Positions 41,288 to 51,063 of a stretch of 64,000 bases of DNA are shown piece by piece. The position numbers were made by a program, and so were the translations under genes. The stretch is from Cafeteria roenbergensis (Eukaryota; Sar; Bigyra; Bicosoecida; Cafeteriaceae). How positions within the stretch are numbered: position 1 is the stretch's first letter; each line of letters opens with the position of its first letter. The stretch is from positions 62,001 through 126,000 of the forward strand of contig VLTN01000030.1 in assembly GCA_008330645.1 (NCBI GenBank), written 5' to 3'. The notes beneath the pieces were generated by a model. It made no database searches and was not told the DNA's origin. It saw nothing but the letters and a program-made list of their open reading frames with translations.

Positions 41288-44228
41288 GGGCCACGTCAGC
41301 CGTGGCGCTGCTGCCGTGCAAGTGCGCGCAGTGCAAGCCAGTTCCCTAGAGAACTATATGATTCCCGGAAAGCAAATATTGGATGACGCAACACAGGTGT
41401 GCAGCAAGATTGCACTTGCAGCTCGCCCCCTCCTGGCAGTTTCGCGCTCGCTCGCTCCGCCCAAGGAACGGCACAAGACCTTTTCCACCCTGCCGGCTGC
41501 TGCTGATCACGCTCGTGGCCGGGCAGATAGCTGTATCTCAAACTCCGAAGCAAAGCCAGATTCCAGGGGTTGGATGGGAAGGCGAGGCACGTGGAGGTTG
41601 ACTTGATCGATGAATCGCGATCAGGGAAGCTCCCGGTGCACCGAGGGCGGATGGAACGAAGCTTGCAGGTCCCTCCAGGCGGGGCAATGCGCTGTCGCTC
41701 GATCCGGACACCAGCGACTTTCGCTTCGACTCCGCTATCAGACGTGCACCAGGGCCTCTGCGCAAGCATGCTCCCACAAGAACGCGGGAGACGGCAGTGT
41801 CGGACTCGGCCGAAATTGCCGGTTGGGACACACGTGTTCCTCCATCTGCAGGCAGCTGGCGGCGCTGCTCATTCGCCCGCATGTGTTCGCATCTTCTCGG
41901 TCGTTCTGAGCTGGTGCTTGCCAAGAACGCACAACCGTCCAAGGTGCTCGTTCGCAGAGGCCTGGCGGAGGACACAGACAGCCAAGTGCAATCAAAGCGC
42001 TGCGAATGCCCAAAGCTGCTGTCGGGCACCATTCAAACATGGCATTGGAGCCCCGTGCCACAGGCAGCGAGGCTCAAGAGGTGCGAAGCCGATCCGCTGC
42101 CCTGCTACTCGAGTCTGAGCGTGCATTCTCTCACCAAGCGCCACGACACAGGCACGCCAGCAACAGTTGGGCAACGAAGCAGCCCCCCCGCTCGCGCAGT
42201 CAAGGGGGAAGAAGCGTTGCGCCTCCACCCGACTGTGCAAAGATTCGCAGTCCTGGCGGAGCAGGTTCGTGCCAAGACGGAGGCCTTGAGGCTCAATGGC
42301 CTGCCATCCGCGCCCGAGGAGCTGTTCGCGCGGGGAAGAGAGCGATTGACCGCTGAGCTTAGCTTGGAGGTCAAACGGAGGTGCCAAGTCGAGTGGATGC
42401 AAGCTCCAGCCCTCAGGGCCTTTCCATGCACGGCAGCAGAGTGAAGACATCACACAGCCGCGCCACAAGCAGGACAGGCGGTGGCCAGGGCACGAAGATG
42501 AACATCGCAGCCCCCCCCATGTTGAGAACGGCACAATTTGGAGTGCTGGAGCAAGGCTTCCGTGGGGCAATCGATGACGCCGAAATCCATCTCTTGGAAT
42601 ATCCGCACGGTCTTATCCTGCGTGCAGCTGAACCAGAACTGCGCACTCCGTGATGGCCGATGTGTGCGCCCGTCGGGTGTGTGGAAGGCCGACCTGTCTT
42701 GTCGTCTGTCGGACCGCTGCGGATGGTGGACAGGGCCTTTTGCACCTTGGAGAAGCTGAATGAACATCGTTGGGGGGGATCGAAAACTCGCGAAACCATA
42801 CCACACACTCGATTCAGCCATCAAAGCCTTTGGGCACCCACCACGTGAGCTGGTCGCGGGCGAAGCTGTCGAGTGACGCGCAAGCGCTCGACGCGGGTGC
42901 TGATACGGTTGAGACCGAGGCAAGGCAGAGACACTGCACAGCTGTTGACCTTCCTGACCTGCCCGTGAGGTGGAAGTTTCGGCTTCTGGGTCTTGACAAG
43001 CAGCACTGACAGTCCATTGAACCATTGGCCGCAAGCAATTGGCGGGAAGCAATGCTGTTGCGCGCTTCTGTGGCTCCTTTGGCACGCTTGGTGCGAAGCC
43101 CAATTGTGCCAGCTGCGTCAGCTTTGCACAGGTTTGCTGCAGGAGGGAAGAGGGCTTGTTGTATCAAGAACGCCTCATCTTGTTTGCGACTGAAATGCTC
43201 GGGTCCGAGCTCGAAGGTCGCCCAAACGAAACTGCCTACATCAGGCTGCCTTGGGTTGTGCTGGGCAGCGTGCTTGTGCCGAGCACCCACATTTGTCAGT
43301 TCCGACCGAGCTTCGCTTTCACATCGGCGCCGAGCTCCACACTTTGTTCCTCAAACTCACTGTTGCTCGGTGCAGCGTCAAGTCGTCAAAGGCCTTGTTC
43401 TTGACTCGCGCATGTGTGGCATGATGCTATATACCTGCCATCGCTGTCAAACGCTTCGTGCCTCGGTTGATGCGGGCAAGACTTCAAGAACAAACGGACG
43501 GCTGTCCGAGCGAAGGGCACACACCGCACGCTGGTGCTTTTCGGTTGCGAAGACAACCGCGTCTTTGTCCCCTGTGCACAGTGGTTGAGTGCCAGCGCTT
43601 CGCGGAGTCAGTACCATTCCCAGCAGGTTGCCTCCCATGCTAGACATCCAAATTCGAACACGAACGCAATGTGAATCAGCTCGCTTTCCCTCGGAAGAGC
43701 TTGGGGACGTCCCGAAGCAACATTGCTGTGGTGCTCAGCATTCCCGTTGCCTCTTTGAACGCGCTTATGATCCCTCATTGCCATTTGTGCTCGTGGAAGC
43801 TCGCAGCATCGTTGCTTCAGGTATTCGTTGTGGGGTGCCACACACAATGTCTCAAAGAGTGCAGCTTCATGCACTTCTTTCATGGTCGCATTAGCTGAGT
43901 TTGTACCAGCTTCCCGAGTTTTTGGTGCTTGCATGACTTGTCGGCCGCACCCTATCTCGTCGTGCAAAGCCAAGCAGGTTGCACGCGTTTTCGGCCGTTG
44001 TTGTCAGTTGACACCGGTTATTGTGACGCTAGCCGGGGCCTCAAGCTGACTCTTGCCAGGTCTGGCCGGTGGGAGGGAGCTCTTCACATTCCAAATCGTG
44101 CTAGCACTTGGATTTTGCTGGTCGGGTTGGCACCTTGCTCAGCTATTCCAGCCACTCGAGTCGCCGCCGTTGGTTTGAGCCACAGATGCGCTCCGCACAG
44201 CTTTTCAAGATCAGGCCGATCCCTGTGA
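41288..44228. other. 2.9-kb gene-poor, lower-GC region
   Basis: No recognisable gene. Frames are shorter than elsewhere because stops are commoner. A plus-strand frame ending at 42444 has a helical, coding-like tail (LHPTVQRFAVLAEQVRAKTE...), which could be an exon of an unknown gene; I do not call it. A minus-strand stretch at 42420-42570 has a hydrophobic run. The block holds the second copy of the dispersed repeat. It may be a decayed mobile element or a fast-evolving intergenic region. Confidence 0.4.
42781..42816. repeat. Dispersed repeat, copy 2
   Basis: Matches 39971-40006: aaaactcg, ten diverged bases, then ccacacactcgattca identical. A preceding G-run (ggggggga) is shared. Confidence 0.6.
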
Positions 44229-44939
44229 TCAAAGTGCGAACTCTTGAGCAGTGGGCGCCTGCGTTTTGGCCGCGCCCGAAAAGCCTTCCGAGGGTCGAGG
44301 TGAGGCGGCGTCACCTGTTGCAGGCGGAACCATGCTGTGCGTTTGTTCCCCAATCGAGTCAGCACTCCGCGCTGGAGGGTCTGCACCGACCTTCGCGGCT
44401 GCGACACCGCTTCCTACCTTCAGAGATCGCTGGGCCTCCAGGACCTTGAAGCGGAACTCCTCCGGCTGATTGACGCAGTACATGTCGACGGTCAGGGTGT
44501 TGCCGTCCTGGGGGCAAACTGCGGTGGTGTGAATCCGGAGGATCCACGGCGCGCCTGGTCCTTCGCTCCAGGACATGCAGTCGGCGCAAGAGTCACTCAC
44601 GACAGAAATCGCATCGACCGTGTCGAGGGGGATGCGCTTGCTGCGGTTCTCGACGCAAAAGCAGCCGAATAGGTACAGTCGGTACTGAAGCAACAAGGCC
44701 TTGCGCGTGAGCACCAGCTGCCAGGACGCCTCTTCCTCGACTCGGAACGAGCGGCCGATCGCCTGGTACAGCGGAAGCGTGATTGGGAGGACGGCGCAGC
44801 CGTACGGGCCGAGAATCAGCGGGCAGCACGACATGGTCACGTTCCGAAAGCGCATCCACCGGTCGGACAGCTGGGCCCGGGCGATGACAGGCTCCCCATC
44901 AACCTCATCCACGCGTGGGGGAAGCATGCGTGCGGCCAT
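44229..44939 (-). CDS. PH-like domain protein, possibly membrane associated
   Basis: 236 aa from the ATG at 44939; the frame extends slightly upstream only through a GTG. The centre looks like a bacterial-PH-2-type or related PH fold: RVEEEASWQLVLTRKALLLQ, then YRLYLFGCFCVENRSKRIPL, a DTVDAISVVSDSCADC strand, and LRIHTTAVCPQDG before a C-terminal helix QPEEFRFKVLEAQRSL. Such N-to-C order (two hydrophobic strands, a KRIPLD turn, then a C-terminal helix) is common in uncharacterised protist proteins. A hydrophobic stretch (CPLILGPYGCAVLPITLPLY) lies just before. The last 70 residues are disordered. Function unknown. Confidence 0.6.
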   Translation of the reverse strand: MAARMLPPRVDEVDGEPVIARAQLSDRWMRFRNVTMSCCPLILGPYGCAVLPITLPLYQAIGRSFRVEEEASWQLVLTRKALLLQYRLYLFGCFCVENRSKRIPLDTVDAISVVSDSCADCMSWSEGPGAPWILRIHTTAVCPQDGNTLTVDMYCVNQPEEFRFKVLEAQRSLKVGSGVAAAKVGADPPARSADSIGEQTHSMVPPATGDAASPRPSEGFSGAAKTQAPTAQEFAL

Positions 44940-45369
44940 CTGGCGACCGCTGGACGTCACGAATCAGTTTTTGGCGAGCTCGCCGAGAAAACTCCGAGAT
45001 CTCGCTGTCGCTGCCTTGGGAGCAGGCCCGGCCTTTGGGGGGTCGCACCAACGATGCCCGAGTGTAAGGTTATGCTGCCTGCACCCCGACCCTGGCCGAG
45101 CAGGGGTGCTTGGGCCGAGGCCTGCGCCGTGGCGCGTTGCGCATGCAGGGGTTGGGGCGGCTCTGCTGCTCAGTTGCTTACGAGGGCTTGCTTCAAAGGC
45201 TCCTCTCGGAGGCGCTCTTGCCGCACCCAGTGCGGGGTGCACACCCAAGCTGCGCGGCCATGACGCGGGCTTCGTGCGTTCTCGACCGCATGCGTGTGCC
45301 GTGCTGGGAGGGGGCGGGAGCTATAGGGCTGGTTGCGCGACAGTAAGCCAAGCCTTGCCACGCGCGCGC
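44940..45369. other. Spacer between PH-like protein and methionine-salvage gene
   Basis: About 430 bp between two genes on the minus strand. It should hold the 3' end of the salvage gene transcript and the promoter of the PH-like gene. No conserved element is seen. Confidence 0.4.
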
Positions 45370-47703
45370 TCACGCCTTGAGCAGCTGCGACAGGGACGAG
45401 ACCACAGGGAACCCACAGCCGCCGGTGAGCGGCTTGTTTCCGGGGCGGTCCGTCACCGCCACGCGCATGCCCGCCTCAGCCGCGGCCGCCGCCTCCAATA
45501 GCGAGTCGGTTGCGAACAGCACCCGCCCGGGCGCCACGCCGAGGGACAGCGCCACGCTGGCGTACGACGCCGCCTCCGTCTTGGCCCCGCACGTCGTGTC
45601 AAAGTACGCCGCGATGCGCGGGCGAAGGTCACGCGAAACCGCTGCAGAGCCCGCCTCGTCCGCAGTCCGCGAGCGCTTCGCGCTGGCCTCTCCCGTGGGC
45701 GGGGCCCACCCCTCCGGCAGAGCCACGGCAGAGCCGAAGAGCAGCGCCTGTGCCTCCCTGCTGCCGGAGCTGTAGATGCAGAGCCGCTTTCCGGCCGCCG
45801 CCACGGACTCCATGAAGGAGGGCACCTCGGCAAAGACCTGCCCCTGGAGGGCCCCAGAGGCGTATCCCGCGCGCCAGATGTGGCCCTGCAGCGCCTTGAG
45901 GGGGCCGGCCTTGCGGTCGCGGGCGGCCCACCCCTCGGCCACCGCCGCCGCTGCGGCCACGCAAGCCTCCACCTCGGCGTCGGTGGCCGCAGCCATATCG
46001 TCCGGCACGGTGAAGGGCGGCGGGGAACCGGCCGCGGCGGCGTCCGACGCCGCCAGCTCCGCGATGGCCCGGAGGTCTGCCGCAGTCTCCGCGGTGCGGG
46101 CGGTTTCGCGCAGGTGGGAGAGCATTGCCGCGCGCGCGAAGGGGAATAGGGTCTCGTGGACGAATGAGAGCGGCGTGGTGCAGCCCTCGATGTCCAGCAG
46201 CACCGCGTCCACCTCGGCCACGCAGGGGGCAGCGCCACCGGCGGCGGCCGCGCCGGCGGCAGCAGCAGCGCTGGCGGAGGAGTTCGCGGCCAGAGCACTG
46301 TTCGCGGCGCCGGCGAAACCGCTGTCGTCACCGTCGCGGGGGCGCTTGCCGCCAGCAGACGCCGCTGCCGCTGCCGCCGCCGCCGCCGCCGCCGCCGAGG
46401 CCGTGGCCGAGGGTGCGGAGCCGGCACCAGCTGCCGCCGCCGCCGCCGCCGCCGCTGCCTCCTTGAAGGCGGCGGCGGAGTTGCAGTCCGGCGCGGTTGC
46501 CGGCGCGTCGGAGTGGGAGACACCCGCGTCTCTCATTTTGAGGGCGAGCTCGAAGAGGTAGTGAAGGCACTCCGCCTGGGCCTTGGCCCGCTCCCACGTG
46601 TCGCCCCAGATGTATACCCCGTGGCGCCGCACCAGAACAGCGGGAGCCTTGGGGTAGCGGCGCATGGCCTCTCGCATGGAGTCGACGAGCATGCACTCGC
46701 GGGCGGTGTTGTTGATGATGGGGATGACGAGGTCGTCGTGGAAGCCGTGACCGGAGAGCCCCTTGATCATCTCCAGGTGGGTCACGCGGAACTCCGTGTC
46801 GTGCACGAGCGTCACGGCCACGGCGGCCGGCGCGTGCGAGTGAAGGCAGGCGCCGGCGCCGCGCATCGTGTAGGGCAGGCTGAAGAGGGGGGCGCACTCG
46901 GACAGGCGGAACGGCGACCCGGGCCAGCGCGGCTTGGGGCTGTACAGCGCGTTGCAATCTTTGTCAAGTGCAAATATGTCCTGGGGCAGCATGCGCTCCT
47001 TCTGGACGCCCGAGGGGGCCATGTAGACGCGCGAGCCGTGGCGGATGGAGATGGACCCGCCGGTGCCCGAGGCCCAGCCCAGGCCGTAGAAGACCCGGCA
47101 GATGTCGGTCACGAGCGCGCGGGCGTGCTGGGCGCCGAGGAGCCGCCAGTAGGGCGTCTCGAGCTCCGCCGCGGTCATGCCGGGCTCGCCCGAGGCGGGG
47201 GTGCCGTCTGCCTGGAAGCGGGACTCCACGCCGCCGATGTCGCCGCTGGCAGAGCTGGTCCGGTGGACGCGGGCCGAGGGCGCGGCGGGGCAGAGCAGCG
47301 GGTTGAGCAGGATTGGCTTGTCGAAGGGCTCGGCGCCCGCGGGCGCCAGGAAGCCGGCTCGGGCGGCGGGGCGCTCGGCGGCTGCGACGATGCGGCGCCA
47401 GGCGCCGGCGCGCACCACCACGGGGGGCCGGTCGGGACCGAGGATCACGCGCACCCACGCCTCGGCGCTGTCGCGCACGTCCAGAGCGGCCGGCTCCGTC
47501 GCGGACACGATCAGGTCCTCGTCCGCGCGGTGCTCGCTGGCCAGGACCAGCTCCGTGGCCGCAAACTCTGGCCCGGGGGAGCCCTCGAGGGGGGTCACGC
47601 CCACGTCCGCGAGGACGACCATCGAGGCCGACTCCTCCGGGTCGTGGAGGAAGAAGGCATCGATTCCCGGCGAGGAGGACGCGGAGGACGAGGACGAGGC
47701 CAT
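45370..47703 (-). CDS. MTNB-MTNC: MtnB-MtnC fusion of methionine salvage with degenerate ARD-like N-terminal domain
   Basis: 777 aa, one exon. Residues about 185-395 are methylthioribulose-1-phosphate dehydratase (MtnB, class II aldolase fold): ASGTGGSISIRHG, metal ligands in LHSHAPA (His288, His290) and RRHGVYIWG (His361), and a catalytic-type Glu in LEMIKGL. Residues about 495-777 are enolase-phosphatase (MtnC, HAD fold): VDAVLLDIEGCTTPLSFVHE, IYSSGSREAQ and a closing GRVLFATDSLLEAAAAAEAG. The pair is fused as in plants. A poly-Ala linker (about 46230-46470) separates them. Residues about 15-130 resemble acireductone dioxygenase (MtnD): ALDVRDSAEAWVRVIL, then VVRAGAWRRI. The ARD His-x-His-x3-Glu and later His appear as HRADEDL and AWRRI, so most metal ligands are lost. 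It is divergent from the TPR-prefoldin gene. Confidence 0.9.
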   Translation of the reverse strand: MASSSSSASSSPGIDAFFLHDPEESASMVVLADVGVTPLEGSPGPEFAATELVLASEHRADEDLIVSATEPAALDVRDSAEAWVRVILGPDRPPVVVRAGAWRRIVAAAERPAARAGFLAPAGAEPFDKPILLNPLLCPAAPSARVHRTSSASGDIGGVESRFQADGTPASGEPGMTAAELETPYWRLLGAQHARALVTDICRVFYGLGWASGTGGSISIRHGSRVYMAPSGVQKERMLPQDIFALDKDCNALYSPKPRWPGSPFRLSECAPLFSLPYTMRGAGACLHSHAPAAVAVTLVHDTEFRVTHLEMIKGLSGHGFHDDLVIPIINNTARECMLVDSMREAMRRYPKAPAVLVRRHGVYIWGDTWERAKAQAECLHYLFELALKMRDAGVSHSDAPATAPDCNSAAAFKEAAAAAAAAAAGAGSAPSATASAAAAAAAAAAAASAGGKRPRDGDDSGFAGAANSALAANSSASAAAAAGAAAAGGAAPCVAEVDAVLLDIEGCTTPLSFVHETLFPFARAAMLSHLRETARTAETAADLRAIAELAASDAAAAGSPPPFTVPDDMAAATDAEVEACVAAAAAVAEGWAARDRKAGPLKALQGHIWRAGYASGALQGQVFAEVPSFMESVAAAGKRLCIYSSGSREAQALLFGSAVALPEGWAPPTGEASAKRSRTADEAGSAAVSRDLRPRIAAYFDTTCGAKTEAASYASVALSLGVAPGRVLFATDSLLEAAAAAEAGMRVAVTDRPGNKPLTGGCGFPVVSSLSQLLKA

Positions 47704-47945
47704 GGGGGCGCGGGCGAGGCCGGGCGCTCTTGTGTGGGGTGGGGCAGGCGCCCGCGAGCGCTCCGGCCGCGAGGCTTTGCGCACGCGCCCGGCTCTGCCG
47801 GCGTGGCGTGGGCGGTTTGAGCAAGCCGGGCGGACGCCGCTCCTTTGGGCGCGAGTTGGGGCCGGGGAGGCCGCCCCGCACTCGGCCACTCGCCCGCTCA
47901 CCGCGCGCCACCCCCGGAAGCCCCGAACGCTTCCCGTCGGAGACC
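47704..47945. promoter_or_regulatory. Shared divergent promoter region (MtnB-MtnC / TPR-prefoldin)
   Basis: 242 bp between divergent starts. One GCTCTGCC word lies at about 47792. No TATA box is seen. Bidirectional use is inferred. Confidence 0.4.
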
Positions 47946-48737
47946 ATGGCTGACTGGGCTGCGCTCAAGGCTGAGGGAAACGATGCATACAAGAAGGGCG
48001 AATTCAAGGCTGCCCAGGCCAAGTACACCGAGGCCCTCACGGTGGCGGACCTCAGCGGCGCCGACCGCGCCACGCTGCTGTCGAACCGCGCGCAGTGCTT
48101 CGTGAAGATGGGGGAGCACGCCGCGGCGGTGGAGGACTGCACGGCCGCGCTCGAGCTGGACAGCGCCAACGTTAAGGCGCAGTTCCGCCGCGCCGTGTCG
48201 CGCGAGGCCATGGGCGACAAGAAGGGCGCCATCGCGGACTACCGCGACGTGCTCGCGGCGCAGCCGGGCCAGGTGGAGTGCCGCCGCGCGCTCATGCGGC
48301 TCGACCCGGAGGCGGCCGAGAGCGCCTCGGCCGCTCGCGCCCGCAAGCAGCGCAAGCTCTCCCCGGACGAGGTTTCCGCTCTGCAGGAGGCGCAGGGCGA
48401 GGCCGTGCGCATGCAGCGCCAGGTGCAGCAGGCGAAGCAGCGCGCCGCCGAGCTGGCGCGGCGCCAGCGCATCATGTCCATCACCCGCTCGGAGGTGAGC
48501 AAGTCTGCGGAGGACGCCTCCCTCTTCCAGCACGTCGGCAAGATGTTCGTCCGCGTGCCCCGCGCCACCCACCTGAAGCGCCTCGACGCCGAGAAGGCCT
48601 CCCTGGACAAGCAGCAGGCCGGCCTGGAGCGCATGACCGAGGGCCTGCAGGCCAAGGCCAAGGCCGCCAACGGGGCGCTCCGCGAGCTCGCAGACGCCGC
48701 GGGCGTGCGCATTGCGGTGCCGGGGGAGAGCGCGTGA
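47946..48737 (+). CDS. TPR-prefoldin fusion protein (putative co-chaperone)
   Basis: 263 aa, one exon. Residues 2-115 form three tetratricopeptide repeats of the Hsp90/Hsp70-binding type: LKAEGNDAYKKGEFKAAQAK, then LLSNRAQCFVKMGEHAAAVE and AQFRRAVSREAMGDKKGAIA. Lys and Arg occupy the usual carboxylate-clamp positions. A helical, Arg/Gln-rich linker follows. Residues about 185-255 look like a prefoldin beta-type subunit: a hairpin-like FQHVGKMFVRVPRATHLKRL followed by a coiled coil with LERMTEGLQAKAKAANGALR. The combination suggests a co-chaperone that links nascent or client proteins to Hsp70/Hsp90. The ATG is the first in frame and immediately precedes the TPR. Confidence 0.85.
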   Translation: MADWAALKAEGNDAYKKGEFKAAQAKYTEALTVADLSGADRATLLSNRAQCFVKMGEHAAAVEDCTAALELDSANVKAQFRRAVSREAMGDKKGAIADYRDVLAAQPGQVECRRALMRLDPEAAESASAARARKQRKLSPDEVSALQEAQGEAVRMQRQVQQAKQRAAELARRQRIMSITRSEVSKSAEDASLFQHVGKMFVRVPRATHLKRLDAEKASLDKQQAGLERMTEGLQAKAKAANGALRELADAAGVRIAVPGESA

Positions 48738-49236
48738 TCTGGCCGCCGCCTGCCGCCTCAAATTCGTTCAGGTCCACCGCGCCGCTCAATGCGGGGCCGC
48801 TCAGTGCGGGGCCGCTCAGTGCGGGGCCGCTCAGTGCGGGGCCGCTCAATGCGGGGCCGCTCAGTGCGGGGCCGCTCAGTGCGGGGCCGCTCAGTGCGGG
48901 GCCGCTCAATGCGGGGCCGCTCAGTGCGGCGCCGCTCGAGCGGCCACGATCCCACCACGCGCACACGCAACAAGCACGGCGCAGTGTGGGGCAGAGCCTG
49001 GATGGCGACGCGTCGTGCGGGGTCTGTGGTGTGTGGGTGCGGGTGGCGCAGGCAGCACGCGAGCTTGGGGTTGAATCCGGCACCGCGCCGCACGCCGCTC
49101 GCAGCACACAGCGCGCCCGTGCGCGTGTCGAGGCGTCTCCAACACGAGCAGCAGCAGCAGCAGCAGCAGGAGCAGCAGCAACAGTGATCTCGCCCACAGC
49201 CGCACTCAGTGGGACCCCACGCAGGCACTCGCCGGC
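48738..49236. repeat. Convergent spacer with a 15-nt minisatellite
   Basis: From 48781 to about 48940 the DNA is a tandem array of gccgctcartgcggg (15 nt, about ten copies). Copies with 'caat' occur every fourth unit (48781, 48841, 48901), giving a 60-nt higher-order period. A short CAG-type run (agcagcagcag) lies near 49145-49180. No gene is seen. Confidence 0.9.
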
Positions 49237-51063
49237 TCACTTTGCCAGCGCCGCGTCGATGGCCTCAATGGCCGCCCTGCCAAGCCGGGCCGCCTGCTCC
49301 GCAGTGAGGGGCGCCCCCCCGAACACGAACGCGTCCACCGCAGCCGCGCCGCTCACTCCCGCCGCCTCCGCCTCCGCGCTGAACTCGGCGGCCCACCCCG
49401 CCGCCATCAGCAGCGGACGCCCCCCCGGCACGTCCGTGACCCTCGAGCGGAGCGCCGGCTTGTCCGCCTTGACTCGGCGGAACTTTGCGCCGGCCTCCTC
49501 GCCCGCGCCCCCCTTGGCCGGGTCCATCGCGTTGCTCACCAGCGCCTTCACCGTGGCCATGGCGGTCCGCCCGCGCTCCCCGTCCAGCTTCGAGAGCACC
49601 CCCATGGCCCGCTCGAGCCTGGCCTGCCACGCTGCCGGGTCGAACTTGCCGCTCGCCGCGTGGTGCTCGTGCCCGCCCTGCAGAGCCGCGATCTTTGCCT
49701 CCAGCTCTGCCACTTTGTCGGCGTGGCCGCTTGCCTTGGCGCGCTCGAGCTGGTCCTGCACGACCTGAAGGCGGGCGATGAGCTTGCGCTTGGCGGCGGC
49801 CTGGGCGTCGCGCTGGCGCTCGCGGCGTTCCACCTCCTTCGCGGCTGCGGCACGCGCCGCCTCCGCCTCCGCCGCACGCTGCCCGGCCTCCCTCCGAGCG
49901 AGCTCCCTGGCCTTGGCCGCCTCCTTCTCCTCCGCCGCCTTGGCAGCCTTCTTCTCGGCGATGAGACGCTGTACCCGCGCCTTGCGCTCCGCCAGCGACA
50001 GGCCGGACGCGCCGCCGCCCCCCTCCGCGCCGTCGTCCTCGTAACCGTCGCCGTCGCCGTCGCCGCCGTCGCCGTCGCCGCCGGCTCCATCCCCAGCGTC
50101 GGGTGCGGCCTCCCCCGGCAGCGGCTTGCCATCGGGCCTGGCCTCGAGCCAATCCAGCGCGCCCTCCAGGCTCCCGCCGTACCCGATCGCCAGGGAGGCC
50201 GCCTCAACTCCGAACCCCATGTCGACCAGCGCCTGCACGTTGGGGAAGAGGCGCTCCCCTCCAGCAGGGGGGGCGGGCGCCGCCGGTGCTGGGGCGGGCG
50301 CCGCCGGTGCTGGGGCGGGCGCGGCCGGTGCTGGGGCGGGCGCCGCAGCGGCTGCCGCCGCCGGGGCCTCCCGCGCCGCTGCATCGGCAGCGCGCCTGCG
50401 CTCCATGGCAGCGAGGCGGGCCGCCTTCATGTCCGCCTTTGCGCCTCCGCCCCCTCCTCCCAGCGCTCCCAGGGAACGCCCTGCGCCCGAGAACGGGTCA
50501 GGGGCCGAGGCCGCGCTGGCCGCAGCAAGGCTGGCGAAGGTGGACTCCAGCTTCGAGCGGTCTGCGCCCGAAAAGCGGTGCGTCTCGGTGAATGTGGCGC
50601 CGCCAGATTTTGTTCCGGCGATGAACGTTGGGAAGCCCCGAATCTTCATCGCCGCCACGACGTCGGGGCCCGTGTCGTCCATCGCGCGGAGACAAAGCAC
50701 GTCGGGGTGCCTGGCGCTGAGGGCCTCAAACTCTGGCTTGATCGCCTTGCACGGTCCGCACCACGACGCGCTGCAGCAAATTCTGCGCGGCCAAAACAGA
50801 ATAGGCGGCGGCAGGATGCCACAGGCGTCTGTGTCTCGTCCCCCTGCAGGCCGGGCGTGGACCAATGCATGATGTCGCCGCCGCAGGCTGCCCCTGGTCC
50901 TGCGCGCCTCTCGGGCAGTGGTCCCGGACGTGTGCCCAGCATCAGCAGCTCGCGGCACGCCTACGTGGCACGAGTCGTCTCACATCAGGCCTTGGCCGTC
51001 GTGGCAGGACCCCACCGCGGCCTCGAGCTCCTGCATGCTCGTCACCTCGCGGACAGCGCTCAT
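49237..51063 (-). CDS. Thioredoxin-UBA-PUB domain protein
   Basis: Two exons rebuilt: 51063-50984 and 50782-49237 (541 aa), with a 201-nt intron (donor GTGAGA, acceptor GCGCAG). The join restores the thioredoxin beta strand GQGLIICCSASWCGPCKAI, with the redox pair CGPC and the cis-Pro in IRGFPTF (domain about 1-110). A Pro-Ala linker leads to a UBA domain (about 208-245: NVQALVDMGFGVEAASLAIG, then GALDWLEA). A charged Ala/Glu/Arg coiled coil follows. The C terminus (about 405-485) resembles a PUB/PUG domain: GVLSKLDGERGRTAMATVKA, then KFRRVKADKPALRSRV and a final LLMAAGW helix. UBA binds ubiquitin and PUB domains bind p97/VCP tails, so a role in redox-linked protein degradation is plausible but inferred. 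Confidence 0.85.

Noticed and set aside
41797-42444. 215-codon plus-strand frame
   Set aside because: Only its last 70 codons look coding; no domain, and no clear start or splice partner.
42450-43103. Minus-strand 217-codon frame
   Set aside because: Cysteine-rich chance translation; no recognisable domain and poor codon pattern.
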